Origin: Pseudomonas serboccidentalis | GTDB lineage: Bacteria; Pseudomonadota; Gammaproteobacteria; Pseudomonadales; Pseudomonadaceae | Direction of reading: 5' to 3' | Assembly: GCF_028830055.1 (NCBI RefSeq) | Contig: NZ_CP101655.1 | Location: forward strand, 2,786,498-2,850,497 | DNA length: 64,000 bases | Shown here: piece by piece, positions 47,872 to 56,925 of the stretch | Numbering within the stretch: position 1 is the first letter of the stretch | How the letters are laid out: the number at the start of each line of letters is the position of its first letter | The notes under the pieces: generated by a model | What the model saw: only the letters and a program-made list of their open reading frames with translations | Told to the model about the DNA's origin: nothing | Databases searched by the model: none | Program-made: the position numbers and the translations under genes

Positions 47872-49266
47872 ATGGCCGCATTTGCCCATTCCGTCGGCGC
47901 CCAGACCTACCGCTTCGACAGCCTCAAGGACGTCATGGCCAAGGCCAGCCCGGCGCGCTCCGGGGACTTCCTGGCCGGCGTCGCCGCGCTCAATGACGGC
48001 GAGCGCGTGGCCGCACAAATGGCGCTGGCCGACATCCCGCTCACGCATTTCTTGCAGGAAGCGCTGATTCCCTACGAAGCCGATGAAGTCACCCGACTGA
48101 TCATCGACACCCATGACAAACAAGCCTTTGCCGTGGTCAGCCACCTCACTGTCGGCGGTTTTCGCGACTGGCTGCTCAGTGATGCGGCCGACGAAACCAG
48201 CCTGCGCGCGCTCGCCCCCGGCCTGACCCCGGAAATGGTCGCCGCCGTGTCGAAGATCATGCGCGTGCAGGATCTGGTGCTGGTGGCGCAGAAGATCCGC
48301 GTGGTCACCAAATTTCGCGGCACCCTTGGCCTGCGCGGACGCCTGTCGACCCGCCTGCAACCGAATCACCCCACCGACGAGCCATCCGGCATCGCCGCGA
48401 GCATTCTCGACGGACTGCTGTACGGCAACGGCGACGCGATGATCGGCATCAACCCGGCCACCGACAGCATTGCCTCGATCTGCGCGATGCTGGAAATGCT
48501 CGACGCGATCATTCAGCGCTACGACATCCCGACCCAGGCCTGCGTGCTGACCCACGTCACCACCTCGATCGAGGCAATCAACCGCGGCGTGCCGCTGGAT
48601 CTGGTGTTTCAGTCGATTGCCGGCACCGAAGCGGCCAACGCCAGTTTCGGCATCAACCTGAATGTCTTGCAGGAAGGTTATGACGCAGGGCTGAGCCTCA
48701 AACGCGGCACCCTCGGGCAGAATTTGATGTATTTCGAGACGGGTCAGGGCAGCGCGCTGTCGGCCAACGCGCATCACGGTGTCGACCAGCAGACCTGCGA
48801 AACCCGGGCCTACGCCGTGGCGCGGCATTTCAAGCCGTTCCTGGTGAACACCGTGGTCGGTTTCATCGGCCCGGAATATTTATACAACGGCAAACAGATC
48901 ATCCGCGCCGGCCTCGAAGACCATTTCTGCGGCAAGTTGCTCGGCGTGCCGATGGGTTGCGACATCTGTTACACCAACCATGCCGAAGCCGACCAGGATG
49001 ACATGGACACCCTGCTGACGTTGCTCGGTGTAGCCGGGATCAACTTCATCATGGGCATCCCCGGCTCCGACGACATCATGCTCAATTACCAGACCACCTC
49101 GTTCCACGACGCGCTCTATGCGCGCCAGACCCTGGGCCTGAAACCGGGGCCGGAGTTCGAGCAATGGCTGGCGAACATGGGCATCTTCACCCAGGCGGAC
49201 GGCAAGGTTCGCTTTGGCAACAACCTGCCGCCGGCCTTCCGCCAGGCGTTGGCGCAACTGGGATGA
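47872..49266 (+). CDS. eutB: Ethanolamine ammonia-lyase large subunit
   Basis: 464 residues from ATG 47872 with TTGGAGGA upstream. TIM-barrel catalytic subunit of the adenosylcobalamin enzyme that splits ethanolamine into acetaldehyde and ammonia. Landmarks: [53 protein letters not shown] near the C-terminus. eutC overlaps by 4 bases. No eutA reactivase and no shell genes are present, as in the P. aeruginosa locus. Confidence 0.96.
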   Translation: MAAFAHSVGAQTYRFDSLKDVMAKASPARSGDFLAGVAALNDGERVAAQMALADIPLTHFLQEALIPYEADEVTRLIIDTHDKQAFAVVSHLTVGGFRDWLLSDAADETSLRALAPGLTPEMVAAVSKIMRVQDLVLVAQKIRVVTKFRGTLGLRGRLSTRLQPNHPTDEPSGIAASILDGLLYGNGDAMIGINPATDSIASICAMLEMLDAIIQRYDIPTQACVLTHVTTSIEAINRGVPLDLVFQSIAGTEAANASFGINLNVLQEGYDAGLSLKRGTLGQNLMYFETGQGSALSANAHHGVDQQTCETRAYAVARHFKPFLVNTVVGFIGPEYLYNGKQIIRAGLEDHFCGKLLGVPMGCDICYTNHAEADQDDMDTLLTLLGVAGINFIMGIPGSDDIMLNYQTTSFHDALYARQTLGLKPGPEFEQWLANMGIFTQADGKVRFGNNLPPAFRQALAQLG

Positions 49267-50096
49267 ATGTTATGGAAAAACCGCCTGTCGATCCGCAAAA
49301 CCCGTGGCTGGAGCTGCGCCGCCTGACGCCGGCGCGCATCGCCCTCGGCCGCACCGGCACCAGCCTGCCGACCCGCGCCCAACTGGATTTCCAGTTCGCC
49401 CACGCCCAGGCACGGGACGCGGTGCATCTGCCGTTCGATCATGCCGGGCTGAGCGCGCAACTGAGCGAACGCGGGCGCCAGAGCCTGTTGCTGCATAGCG
49501 CGGCGACGGATCGCAACAGCTACCTGCAACGGCCGGATCTGGGGCGCAAGCTCAGCGAAGACTCCGCGAAAATCCTTCGGGATTACGCAACAGCACATCC
49601 GGGCGGCGTCGATCTGGCGATTGTGGTGGCGGACGGTCTGTCGGCGCTGGCGGTGCATCGGCATACCTTGCCGTTTCTGACCCGTCTGGAGGAGCAGATG
49701 AGCGCCGACGGCTGGTCGCTTGCCCCCGTGGTACTGGTGGAACAGGGGCGGGTCGCCGTCGGTGACGAAATCGGCCAGTTGCTTGGCGCAAAAATGGTGG
49801 TGATGCTGATCGGAGAGCGTCCGGGCCTCAGCTCGCCCGACAGCCTGGGTTTATATTTCACCTACAATCCAAAGGTCGGACTGACCGATGCCTACCGCAA
49901 TTGCATTTCCAACGTACGGCTTGAGGGCTTGAGTTACGGCATGGCGGCGCATCGCTTGCTGTATCTGATGCGCGAAGCCTGCCGGCGGCAGTTGTCGGGG
50001 GTCAATCTGAAGGACGAAGCACAGGTTCAGACGCTGGAGTCGGACGCAGGTGCGGACATGAAGGGAAACTTCCTACTCGATCCGCCCACAACCTGA
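49263..50096 (+). CDS. eutC: Ethanolamine ammonia-lyase small subunit
   Basis: 277 residues from ATG 49263, overlapping the eutB stop (ATGA); a second ATG at 49272 is possible. Rossmann-like B12-binding subunit. Landmarks: [72 protein letters not shown]. The overlap implies coupled translation and matched stoichiometry with EutB. The N-terminus lacks the long encapsulation peptide seen in microcompartment-targeted EutC, in line with a free cytosolic enzyme. Confidence 0.94.
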   Translation: MNVMEKPPVDPQNPWLELRRLTPARIALGRTGTSLPTRAQLDFQFAHAQARDAVHLPFDHAGLSAQLSERGRQSLLLHSAATDRNSYLQRPDLGRKLSEDSAKILRDYATAHPGGVDLAIVVADGLSALAVHRHTLPFLTRLEEQMSADGWSLAPVVLVEQGRVAVGDEIGQLLGAKMVVMLIGERPGLSSPDSLGLYFTYNPKVGLTDAYRNCISNVRLEGLSYGMAAHRLLYLMREACRRQLSGVNLKDEAQVQTLESDAGADMKGNFLLDPPTT

Positions 50097-50211
50097 ACCG
50101 TTTCCGCATTGCGTTTCTGCGCTGCTTTCAGGCAGGATCGATGCACGGCCGCCAGGGTTTCCCATCGCCGTCAGAGCAGTTGAAGACAGCCACTTGAAGA
50201 CGAGACCTATC

Positions 50212-50673
50212 ATGCGGATTATTCAAGCGACCCTCGAACACCTGGATTTGCTGACCCCGTTGTTCGTCAAATATCGCGAGTTCTACGGTTCCCTGCCTTA
50301 CCCGGATTCCTCCCGCGCGTTTCTCGAAAAACGCCTGCGACGCAAGGAATCGGTGATTTATCTGGCCCTGCCCGACGATGACGACAAGAAGCTGATGGGC
50401 TTCTGCCAGCTGTACCCAAGCTTTTCCTCGCTGTCGCTCAAACGCGTGTGGATCCTCAACGACATCTATGTCGCCGAAGACGCCCGCCGCCAGCTGGTGG
50501 CTGACAACCTGATCCGCACCGCAAAGAAAATGGCCAAGGAAACCCAGGCCGTGCGCATGCGCGTCTCCACCAGCAGCAACAACGAAGTGGCGCAGAAAAC
50601 CTACGAATCCATCGGCTTCAGGGAAGACACCGAGTTCAAGAACTACGTGTTGCCGATCAGCGACGAGCTCTGA
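50212..50673 (+). CDS. GNAT-family N-acetyltransferase
   Basis: 153 residues from ATG 50212; a TTG at 50194 could add six residues. GNAT fold: MRIIQATLEHLDLLTPLF start, the VWILNDIYVAEDARRQ motif-A region leading into LIRTAKKMAKE, and SNNEVAQKTYESIGF in motif B. It probably acetylates a small molecule or protein N-terminus; the substrate is unknown. It follows eutC by 115 bases; P. aeruginosa has an acetyltransferase at the same place. A REP pair follows. Confidence 0.87.
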   Translation: MRIIQATLEHLDLLTPLFVKYREFYGSLPYPDSSRAFLEKRLRRKESVIYLALPDDDDKKLMGFCQLYPSFSSLSLKRVWILNDIYVAEDARRQLVADNLIRTAKKMAKETQAVRMRVSTSSNNEVAQKTYESIGFREDTEFKNYVLPISDEL

Positions 50674-50677
50674 ACCC

Positions 50678-50753
50678 AAAGATCGCAGCCTTCGGCAGCT
50701 CCTACATCGGAATGCGTTGCCCTGTAGGAGCTGCCGAAGGCTGCGATCTTTTT
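50678..50753. repeat. REP pair, family A, GATC-outside configuration
   Basis: AAAGATCGCAGCCTTCGGCA arm, inner CTCCTACA / TGTAGGAG, inverted arm ending GCGATCTTTTT. It lies 4 bases after the acetyltransferase stop and probably terminates it. Confidence 0.9.
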
Positions 50754-50874
50754 GCTTTTGCTTGGCGCTCGACCGAGTGTTGCCTCCCTCATCAAGCTCA
50801 ACGCCCGCCTGACAAATACTCACACCCCGACATTCCCCGCTACAAAACCAACGCGCTTTTCACCTCTCAGACCG

Positions 50875-50930
50875 TATAATCCCGAGCTTTCCGGCTTGTA
50901 AGAAAAACTACACCCAGCTGTAGGCTTACA
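50875..50930 (+). promoter_or_regulatory. Candidate dedA promoter and leader hairpin
   Basis: TATAAT (50875-50880) is followed by TGTAAG-aaaaa-CTACA-cccagc-TGTAG-g-CTTACA (50897-50930), a nested inverted repeat that could be an operator or an RNA hairpin in the leader. The -35 match (CGCTTT region) is weak. Confidence 0.4.
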
Positions 50931-50983
50931 CTCGAATCATCCGCACAGGCCTGCCGAGTCGGGCCGTCACCACAGGTGCCCCC

Positions 50984-51634
50984 ATGGATTTCAACCCGCT
51001 CGACCTTATCCTGCATCTCGACGTGTACCTCGATTTGCTGGTGACCAACTACGGGCCGTGGATCTACGCGATTCTGTTCGCTGTCATCTTCTGTGAAACC
51101 GGGCTGGTGGTGATGCCGTTCCTGCCGGGCGATTCGCTGTTGTTCATTGCCGGTGCCGTGGCGGCGGGCGGTGGCATGGATCCGGTGCTGTTGGCCGGTC
51201 TGTTGATGCTCGCGGCCATCCTCGGCGACAGCACCAACTATGTGATTGGTCGAACGGCGGGCGAAAAACTCTTCAGCAATCCGAACTCGAAAATCTTCCG
51301 TCGCGACTACCTGCAAAAAACTCACGATTTCTACGACAAGCACGGCGGCAAAACCGTGACCCTGGCGCGTTTCCTGCCGATCATCCGCACGTTTGCACCG
51401 TTCGTCGCCGGCGTCGGGAAGATGCCGTACCCGCGTTTCTTCGCGTTTAGCGTGTTCGGCACCGTCCTGTGGGTTGGCGGTCTGGTGACGTTGGGGTACT
51501 TCTTTGGCAACGTGCCATTCATCAAGAAGAACCTGTCGCTGCTGGTCGTCGGCATCATCCTGCTGTCGCTGGTGCCGATGATCATCGGCGTGGTGCGCAG
51601 CCGTTTTGGCGGCGCCAAAGCCGAAACCCACTGA
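50984..51634 (+). CDS. DedA-family membrane protein
   Basis: 216 residues, several hydrophobic helices. DedA signature: FCETGLVVMPFLPGDSLLF, the acidic/basic VPFLPGDS region, ILGDSTNYVIGRTAGEK, and RFLPIIRTFAPFVAGVGKM with the essential arginines. DedA proteins act in undecaprenyl-phosphate recycling or polymyxin resistance and membrane-potential maintenance. This is the second DedA domain in the window. AGGTG precedes the start. mtfA begins 4 bases after its stop. Confidence 0.92.
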   Translation: MDFNPLDLILHLDVYLDLLVTNYGPWIYAILFAVIFCETGLVVMPFLPGDSLLFIAGAVAAGGGMDPVLLAGLLMLAAILGDSTNYVIGRTAGEKLFSNPNSKIFRRDYLQKTHDFYDKHGGKTVTLARFLPIIRTFAPFVAGVGKMPYPRFFAFSVFGTVLWVGGLVTLGYFFGNVPFIKKNLSLLVVGIILLSLVPMIIGVVRSRFGGAKAETH

Positions 51635-51638
51635 GCCG

Positions 51639-52451
51639 ATGTGGTCACTGAGCGCCTGGCGTCGCCGGCGCATCCTGGCCAGGCACCCGATTGCCGACGA
51701 ACTGTGGCAACGGGTGCGCCACCATCTGAGTTTCCTTGACGGCATCAGCGTCGCCGAAGACCTGTGGCTGCGTGAAGCCTGTGTGCTGTTTCTCGATGAC
51801 AAACACCTGACCGCCCTGCCCGGCGTCGAACTGCACCAGGAACAACGCCTGCTGCTCGCCGCGCAGGCCCAGTTGCCGCTGCTCAATCTGGGCGACTTGA
51901 ACTGGTATCAGGGCTTTCACGAAATCATCCTCTACCCTGACGACTTCCTCAGCCCGCAACGCCATCGCGATGCCAGCGGGGTCGAGCACGAATGGGACGG
52001 CGAACACAGCGGCGAAGCCTGGCAACAGGGGCCGATCATCCTCGCCTGGCCGGGGGTGATGGCCAGTGGTGGCTGGGAAGGCTACAACCTGGTGATCCAC
52101 GAACTGGCACACAAGCTCGACATGCTCAACGGCGACGCCAACGGCCTGCCACCGCTGCACGCCGACATGCGCGTCAGCGACTGGGCCGCGGTCATGCAAC
52201 ACGCCTACGACGACCTCAACCGCCAGCTCGACCGCGATCCCGACGTCGAAACCGCCATCGACCCGTACGCCGCCGAAAACCCGGCCGAGTTCTTCGCGGT
52301 CACCAGCGAATACTTCTTCAGTGCCCCGGATCTGCTGCACGAGGCTTATCCACAGGTCTACTTGCAACTGAAGCTTTTCTACCGGCAGGATCCGTTGGGC
52401 AGGCTGCGGCAACTTCAGGCCACAGACCCGGTCTATCAGGCGCAGGAGTAA
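51639..52451 (+). CDS. mtfA: Zinc peptidase MtfA (Mlc titration factor family)
   Basis: 270 residues from ATG 51639. The zinc-binding HExxH lies in [14 protein letters not shown], with a downstream Glu in [16 protein letters not shown] acting as the third ligand. MtfA binds and sequesters the Mlc repressor in E. coli and has aminopeptidase activity; whether Mlc exists here is not visible. It is tightly packed behind dedA (4 bases), so they are probably co-transcribed. Confidence 0.93.
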   Translation: MWSLSAWRRRRILARHPIADELWQRVRHHLSFLDGISVAEDLWLREACVLFLDDKHLTALPGVELHQEQRLLLAAQAQLPLLNLGDLNWYQGFHEIILYPDDFLSPQRHRDASGVEHEWDGEHSGEAWQQGPIILAWPGVMASGGWEGYNLVIHELAHKLDMLNGDANGLPPLHADMRVSDWAAVMQHAYDDLNRQLDRDPDVETAIDPYAAENPAEFFAVTSEYFFSAPDLLHEAYPQVYLQLKLFYRQDPLGRLRQLQATDPVYQAQE

Positions 52452-52496
52452 GCGCTGCACGACTTCTGGTACGTGGCGTCGGCGTAGGAATGTGCC

Positions 52497-52502
52497 TATA
52501 AT
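52497..52502 (+). promoter_or_regulatory. Candidate -10 box for ppa
   Basis: A perfect TATAAT lies 62 bases before the ppa ATG, in GTGCCTATAATCGCCGCC. The -35 region is poor. Consistent with a strong constitutive housekeeping promoter, but not proven. Confidence 0.5.
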
Positions 52503-52563
52503 CGCCGCCACTTTTTGGTCAATCCGGCCAAGTGTTTTTGGTCAACTACGGGGGCAACGCCCA

Positions 52564-53091
52564 ATGAGCTACAGCAAGATTCCGGCTGGCAAAGACCTGC
52601 CGAACGACATCTACGTCGCGATCGAGATCCCGGCCAACCACGCGCCGATCAAATACGAAATCGACAAAGACAGCGATTGCCTGTTCGTTGACCGTTTCAT
52701 GGCCACCCCAATGTTCTACCCGGCCAACTACGGTTACATCCCGAACACTCTGGCTGACGACGGTGATCCCCTCGACGTGCTGGTTGTGACCCCTTACCCG
52801 GTTGCTCCAGGCTCGGTGATCCGCGCGCGTCCAGTCGGCATCCTGAACATGACCGACGACGGCGGCGGCGATGCCAAAGTCATCGCAGTCCCACACGACA
52901 AGCTGTCCCAGCTGTACGTCGACGTGAAGGAATACACCGACCTGCCGCCACTGCTGATTCAGCAGATCGAGCACTTCTTCGCGAACTACAAAGATCTCGA
53001 AAAAGGCAAGTGGGTCAAGATCGAAGGCTGGGCTGGCGCTGACGCCGCTCGCGACGCGATCACCAAGTCGGTTGCTGCCTACAAGGGCTAA
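52564..53091 (+). CDS. ppa: Inorganic pyrophosphatase (family I)
   Basis: 175 residues from ATG 52564, full length. It hydrolyses PPi, pulling biosynthetic reactions forward. The PPase signature [11 protein letters not shown] holds the metal-binding aspartates; [17 protein letters not shown] and [19 protein letters not shown] are the conserved N-terminal blocks. A rho-independent terminator follows at 53116. Its in-frame longer version from 52492 was rejected because the promoter lies inside it. Confidence 0.97.
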   Translation: MSYSKIPAGKDLPNDIYVAIEIPANHAPIKYEIDKDSDCLFVDRFMATPMFYPANYGYIPNTLADDGDPLDVLVVTPYPVAPGSVIRARPVGILNMTDDGGGDAKVIAVPHDKLSQLYVDVKEYTDLPPLLIQQIEHFFANYKDLEKGKWVKIEGWAGADAARDAITKSVAAYKG

Positions 53092-53115
53092 GCTGCACGA
53101 CCTGCGATACGCTTG

Positions 53116-53145
53116 AAAAAACCCGGTTGATCCGGGTTTTTTTTC
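53116..53145 (+). terminator. Rho-independent terminator of ppa
   Basis: AAAAAACCCGG-TTGAT-CCGGGTTTTTTTT: a short GC stem extended by A/U pairs and an 8-base T-run, 24 bases after the ppa stop. Confidence 0.92.
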
Positions 53146-53256
53146 GCCCCGGAAAAGCGGCTTAAACAGCGTGTTTACGACGGACTACAGAAAAGTTTGA
53201 AGGTGTGTAATTTCCCACAAGCACGTCTTACATCCAGTCGCAAAATACAGCCGTTT

Positions 53257-53279
53257 TTTGAACACCCAGTTTATTCAAA
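53257..53279. promoter_or_regulatory. Operator-like inverted repeat upstream of the S24 repressor gene
   Basis: TTTGAA (53257-53262) and TTCAAA (53274-53279) with an 11-base spacer, 31 bases before the repressor ATG. The position suits autoregulation. Confidence 0.4.
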
Positions 53280-53310
53280 CCGCTCTAGCGCGCCCGTAGA
53301 CTCCGTGTTT

Positions 53311-54057
53311 ATGAGAAAGAACACTAGCGGTCCAAGATTCAAGGCACTCCTGGAAGCAGCGAACATCACCACCACCGGATTCGCAAAGTTCTGGGGCACG
53401 GAAGCCCAAAACATTCATAACTGGTACACCCGGGGTGTCCCGGCGTATCGCATGGAGGAAGTCTCGCGCCTGCTGTCGGTCAACAGCGACTGGCTGAAAA
53501 CCGGCGAAGGCACCAAAGAGTCACCCCGCCTGCAAACCCCTGCCAGCAACGGCGACACCTTCGACGCCCAGGCCATCCGTGGCGTCTACACGGTCATCGA
53601 TCCCAACGACATCGAACTGCCGTTCTTCAAGGAAACACCGCTCACCACCGGCGCCGGCAAAACCCACGTCATCCTCGACCCCGAGCACACCATCCGCCTG
53701 CCCCGCGCCCACCTCGACCAACTGGAAATCCGCCACACCGACGCCATCTGCGCGCACATGATCGGCAACAGCATGGGCGAACGCATCGAAGACGGTTCCA
53801 TCGTCGGCATCGACCGCGGCCTGACCCAAGTGGTCGACGGCGAAATCTACGCCATCGAACACGACGGCATGCTGCGCATCAAATACCTGCACCGCATGCC
53901 CGGCAACGCCCTGCGCCTGCGCAGCCACAACAGCGCCGAACACCCGGACGAAATCTTCCGCGCGGCGCAGATCGATGAGCAGCGAATACATATTCTGGGC
54001 TGGGTATTCTGGTGGTCTACCCTGGGCAAACGCCGACCGGTGGTTCCGTTTCTTTGA
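53311..54057 (+). CDS. S24-family CI/LexA-like self-cleaving repressor
   Basis: 248 residues from ATG 53311. The N-terminal HTH-like region (about 8-60, with WGTEAQNIHNWYTRGVP) resembles phage CI/C2 repressors. The C-terminal S24 domain has an Ala115-Gly116 cleavage pair, Ser154 in MIGNSMGERI and Lys191 in MLRIKYLH. The Ser-Lys spacing of 37 equals that of E. coli LexA. All residues for RecA-stimulated autocleavage are present, so it is probably a DNA-damage-responsive repressor. No phage or pyocin genes lie beside it, so its targets are unknown. The extra 38 residues of the longer frame (from 53197) are not domain-like. Confidence 0.88.
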   Translation: MRKNTSGPRFKALLEAANITTTGFAKFWGTEAQNIHNWYTRGVPAYRMEEVSRLLSVNSDWLKTGEGTKESPRLQTPASNGDTFDAQAIRGVYTVIDPNDIELPFFKETPLTTGAGKTHVILDPEHTIRLPRAHLDQLEIRHTDAICAHMIGNSMGERIEDGSIVGIDRGLTQVVDGEIYAIEHDGMLRIKYLHRMPGNALRLRSHNSAEHPDEIFRAAQIDEQRIHILGWVFWWSTLGKRRPVVPFL

Positions 54058-54081
54058 CCCCCTCCCGAGCCGCGCCCTCCC

Positions 54082-54105
54082 CTGTAGGAGTGAGCCTGCT
54101 TGCGA
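54082..54105. repeat. Single REP arm, family B
   Basis: CTGTAGGAGTGAGCCTGCTTGCGA, one unpaired arm with one change from the other copies, just downstream of the S24 repressor gene. Confidence 0.75.
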
Positions 54106-54124
54106 TGAGGCCCTCATAATCGGT

Positions 54125-54141
54125 ACAAATCTCGAATTTGT
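54125..54141. promoter_or_regulatory. Operator-like palindrome downstream of the S24 repressor
   Basis: ACAAAT-CTCGA-ATTTGT, perfect 6-base arms, 67 bases after the repressor stop. It could be a repressor binding site for a lost or divergent target. Confidence 0.4.
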
Positions 54142-54360
54142 TCGACTGAGATCGCTCTAAACCGCACTTCAGGCTGGGAATCCCCAACAAAACTCAGTAT
54201 CCTGCGCCCCACATTTGCGCATCGACCCGCTCTCGCGGCTCAGATGACGCCTGACGCGGCAGACCAACATCTGACCAAGTCCCACAGCCGGACGCAGATC
54301 CGGGTGTACGTTTTGAAGGCTGACGCGGTTTACCAAAAATAAACCAAGCCAGTCCCCGAG

Positions 54361-54384
54361 AAGCCGGCCACAAGCCGGCTTTTT
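54361..54384 (+). terminator. Rho-independent-type hairpin
   Basis: AAGCCGGC-CACAA-GCCGGCT followed by TTTT. It lies 18 bases after the end of the doubtful 32-codon frame. No confirmed gene uses it, so it may mark a remnant. Confidence 0.7.
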
Positions 54385-54736
54385 AATGCCCGCAGAAAAC
54401 CAGGCCAGATGCTTCTGACGATCAAAATCTGCTGGCGTACCCCCCCGATCCGTCGCATCGATAAATTAACGCGAAGTACAACCAGCATGGGTTTGTTACT
54501 TGGCTGACCGCGCTGAAACGAATCAGGCAAATCCCCATCGCGGGTCAACTTTTAAAAAGTCACCGCCCATCCAGATTGCCCGCAAACAAGAATAAGTCCT
54601 GTGAATAACCGAAACTAAAAACACTCAATATTTATAAACCCTCTTAGCCATTAGTCGAATACTGGCCCGTTGACACCAGCGATTATAGTACCCACCACAA
54701 AAGCCAATCCGACCACCAGTTAGTTTTGGAACTAAA

Positions 54737-54970
54737 ATGTCTTTGAGCCAATACCCGCTGGGTACGATACCAATAGATGAGAAACTACTGCAATTACTCC
54801 ACGCCATAGACAGTGCGCGCATCGCTTGGAAAACTACAGTCAATCAAATAAATGCAGCATGTGATGACGTGTGGCTAGCTCGAATGTGGGAAGTGGAAAA
54901 GCTCGAAGGCCACTACAGAGCCTGTCAGGATCAACTGTTTTTTTACCTGAAGCAGCTGGTTCACATCTAA
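54737..54970 (+). CDS. Small unknown protein in AT-rich DNA
   Basis: 77 residues (MSLSQYPLGTIPIDEKLLQLLHAI...), predicted mostly helical, with two cysteines and no signal peptide. TTGGAACTAAA precedes the ATG, a weak ribosome-binding site. Codon use is more AT-rich than in the neighbours. I recognise no family. Its 3' end is followed by 338 non-coding bases before the chemoreceptor gene. It could be an orphan gene of an acquired patch. Confidence 0.5.
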   Translation: MSLSQYPLGTIPIDEKLLQLLHAIDSARIAWKTTVNQINAACDDVWLARMWEVEKLEGHYRACQDQLFFYLKQLVHI

Positions 54971-55308
54971 TCGTTACAGCAGCTGATTCCGCAGGAAAGT
55001 CCGCGAATCCGGGCTATCCAGATCACGACAACTCTGCCTATTCGACTAAAGAATGAGGCATGTTGTTTTATCTTCCTTTGATGTCTTTGGCCAACCGCCG
55101 AAGAGCGCTCACAACTCAGGCGGGCTTTAAGCTGTAACCTTTCAGTTACCCGACATCATGTAGCAGCGACGCTGAATATTTTTCTGACCAACAGATTAAA
55201 AATTACTCGCCCCACAATTAATAGCAGCCGCAAAGTTAAAGATTCACGACTCAGGGTCGACATCAGAACACCAAGATCAATCTAAACCCATCATTACCTG
55301 GAGTCCTT
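54971..55308. other. Intergenic region upstream of the chemoreceptor
   Basis: 338 AT-rich bases. They contain a small GTAAC-N6-GTTAC inverted repeat (55134-55149) and a FliA-like promoter (55237-55263). No gene is supported here. Confidence 0.55.
55237..55263 (+). promoter_or_regulatory. Candidate FliA (sigma28) promoter for the chemoreceptor
   Basis: TAAA (55237-55240), 15-base spacer, GTCGACAT (55256-55263), against TAAA-N15-GCCGATAA; 5/8 match in the -10. It is 45 bases before the ATG, and many pseudomonad chemoreceptors are FliA-dependent. Confidence 0.45.
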
Positions 55309-56865
55309 ATGTTCGGCTGGATCAGCGATATCCGTGTCAGCGCTAAACTTAGTCTGGGGTTTGGACTGGTATTAGGACTTACGTTGTTAATCGCAGCCTC
55401 CGGCTGGTATGCGGTTAACGCACTGACCGAGCGTGGCATCAAGATCGAAAAGATTGCTCAAGTCAGTAATTACACGAAAGACTTGCGAATCATTCGTTTA
55501 CGCATAGGTGGCAATCCTCAACCGGATGCCTATCGCCCCTTGCAGCAAACGCTGGATAGCCTGCTGGCCCACCTGACCAGTATCAAAGGAGAATTCATCG
55601 TACCGGTAGATCACGAGCTGATTCAGCAACAGATCAGCGCAGCGACGGAATATGGACAACTGCTGCAAGAACTGGTCAGGCCCAACATTGATCAGGCCCC
55701 CATGTTCAAACGAATGGGGCAGTTGGGCGATCAGTTGCTCGACACCACGCAAAAACTCATTGATTCGCAAAACGCCAAGCGCGCGACCGATGCCGAGTCC
55801 GCCAAAACCCTGCTGAGCCTTGTAGCCGCCCTGGCTTTGCTGCTCGGCACACTGGCGGCATGGGTGATTACTCGACAGATCGTCACCCCGCTACGCGGCA
55901 CACTTGAGGCGGTCAATCGCATTGCCGAAGGTGATTTAAGCCACCAGGTTCAGGTTGATCGGCGTGATGAGTTGGGCCTGTTGCAATCGGGTCTACACCG
56001 GATGACGCTCAACCTGCATGAACTGATCGACGGTATTCGGGCCGGTGTCATCCAGGTAGCAAGCGCTGCCGAACAGCTATCGGCCATTACCGAGCAAACG
56101 AATACAGGCGTGAACAATCAGAAAGTCGAGACTGATCACGTTGCCACTGCAATGAACGAAATGACCGCCACCGTGCAAAACGTCGCACGCAATGCCGAAG
56201 AGGCGTCGGCTGCCGCCACTGTCGCAGATCAGCAAGCCTGCGAGGGGGAGCAGATCGTCGGTGATGCCATCGCTCAGATCAAACGTCTGGCGGAAGAACT
56301 CAACCGCTCGGCAGAGGCTGTACGCCACCTTCAGGAACAAAGCGACAAAATTGGCGGTGTGCTGGATGTGATCAAGGCCGTAGCCCAGCAAACCAACTTG
56401 CTGGCGCTCAATGCCGCCATTGAAGCGGCTCGCGCAGGAGAGGCAGGTCGCGGTTTCGCAGTGGTTGCCGATGAGGTGCGTAATCTGGCCTTGCGCACCC
56501 AGCGCTCCACTGAAGAAATTGAAAATCTGGTCGCCGGTGTGCAAAGCGGCACTCACGCCGTCGCTTCAGGCATGGACAGCAGCCTGCTGCTGAGCGAAAG
56601 CAGCGTGGACTTTACCCATCGCGCCGTCAACGCCTTGGAAAACATCACCGCCAAGGTATCCATTATCCAGTCGATGAATCAGCAGATCGCCACCGCGGCG
56701 GATCAGCAAAGTGCCGTAACCGAGGAAATCAATCGCAGCGTAATCAACGTTCGCGACATTTCAGATCAGACGGCAAGTACCTGTGAAGAAACCGCGTCGT
56801 CGAGTATTGAACTGGCGCGGCTGGGGCATGAGCTGGAAGGTCTGGTTGGCCGTTTCAAAGTATGA
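55309..56865 (+). CDS. Methyl-accepting chemotaxis protein
   Basis: 518 residues, with CTGGAGTCCTT upstream. First membrane helix about 10-34; a periplasmic four-helix-like sensor about 35-165; second helix about 170-190; HAMP about 190-245 ([23 protein letters not shown]); cytoplasmic coiled coil with methylation regions and the hairpin tip [21 protein letters not shown]. No C-terminal receptor-modification pentapeptide is visible. The ligand is unknown; the short sensor resembles four-helix-bundle (4HB/TarH-like) domains rather than dCache. Convergent with magF. Confidence 0.93.
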   Translation: MFGWISDIRVSAKLSLGFGLVLGLTLLIAASGWYAVNALTERGIKIEKIAQVSNYTKDLRIIRLRIGGNPQPDAYRPLQQTLDSLLAHLTSIKGEFIVPVDHELIQQQISAATEYGQLLQELVRPNIDQAPMFKRMGQLGDQLLDTTQKLIDSQNAKRATDAESAKTLLSLVAALALLLGTLAAWVITRQIVTPLRGTLEAVNRIAEGDLSHQVQVDRRDELGLLQSGLHRMTLNLHELIDGIRAGVIQVASAAEQLSAITEQTNTGVNNQKVETDHVATAMNEMTATVQNVARNAEEASAAATVADQQACEGEQIVGDAIAQIKRLAEELNRSAEAVRHLQEQSDKIGGVLDVIKAVAQQTNLLALNAAIEAARAGEAGRGFAVVADEVRNLALRTQRSTEEIENLVAGVQSGTHAVASGMDSSLLLSESSVDFTHRAVNALENITAKVSIIQSMNQQIATAADQQSAVTEEINRSVINVRDISDQTASTCEETASSSIELARLGHELEGLVGRFKV

Positions 56866-56875
56866 GCCCTAGGCA

Positions 56876-56900
56876 GGCGCTGCCCGCTCCTGGCGGCGCC
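56876..56900. terminator. Bidirectional hairpin between chemoreceptor gene and magF
   Basis: GGCGCTGCC / GGCGGCGCC (9 pairs, one G-U) with a 7-base loop, in the 60-base gap between convergent stops. There is no long T-run. Confidence 0.5.
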
Positions 56901-56925
56901 CGACCTCACTCCGTCGAGAGTAAAT

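Larger units (their letters stand above)
50674..50983. other. Intergenic region before dedA
   Basis: 310 bases. They contain a family-A REP pair (50678-50753), then an unremarkable AT/GC-mixed stretch, a TATAAT box (50875-50880) and an inverted repeat (50897-50930) in the probable 5' leader of dedA. No further gene seen. Confidence 0.6.
54058..54736. other. Intergenic accessory stretch (679 bases)
   Basis: In order: a lone family-B REP arm (54082-54105), an ACAAAT-N5-ATTTGT palindrome (54125-54141), a 32-codon frame (54244-54342) with no good ribosome-binding site, a terminator hairpin (54361-54384), then AT-rich DNA without a convincing gene. Its composition differs from the flanks, suggesting remnants of an acquired element. 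A minus-strand 72-codon frame at 54330-54548 starts with TTG and is not supported. Confidence 0.55.

Noticed and set aside
47154..47996. 280-codon plus frame across the eat-eutB border
   Set aside because: Out of frame with both genes and runs through the REP pair.
54244..54342. 32-codon plus-strand frame followed by a terminator
   Set aside because: No ribosome-binding site, no recognisable protein, and it is too short to trust; described only within the intergenic entry.
54330..54548. Minus-strand 72-codon frame with a faint AlpA-like start (TRDGDLPDSFQRGQ)
   Set aside because: It begins at TTG directly after a stop codon, lacks the preceding HTH, and its 3' part runs through the terminator hairpin.
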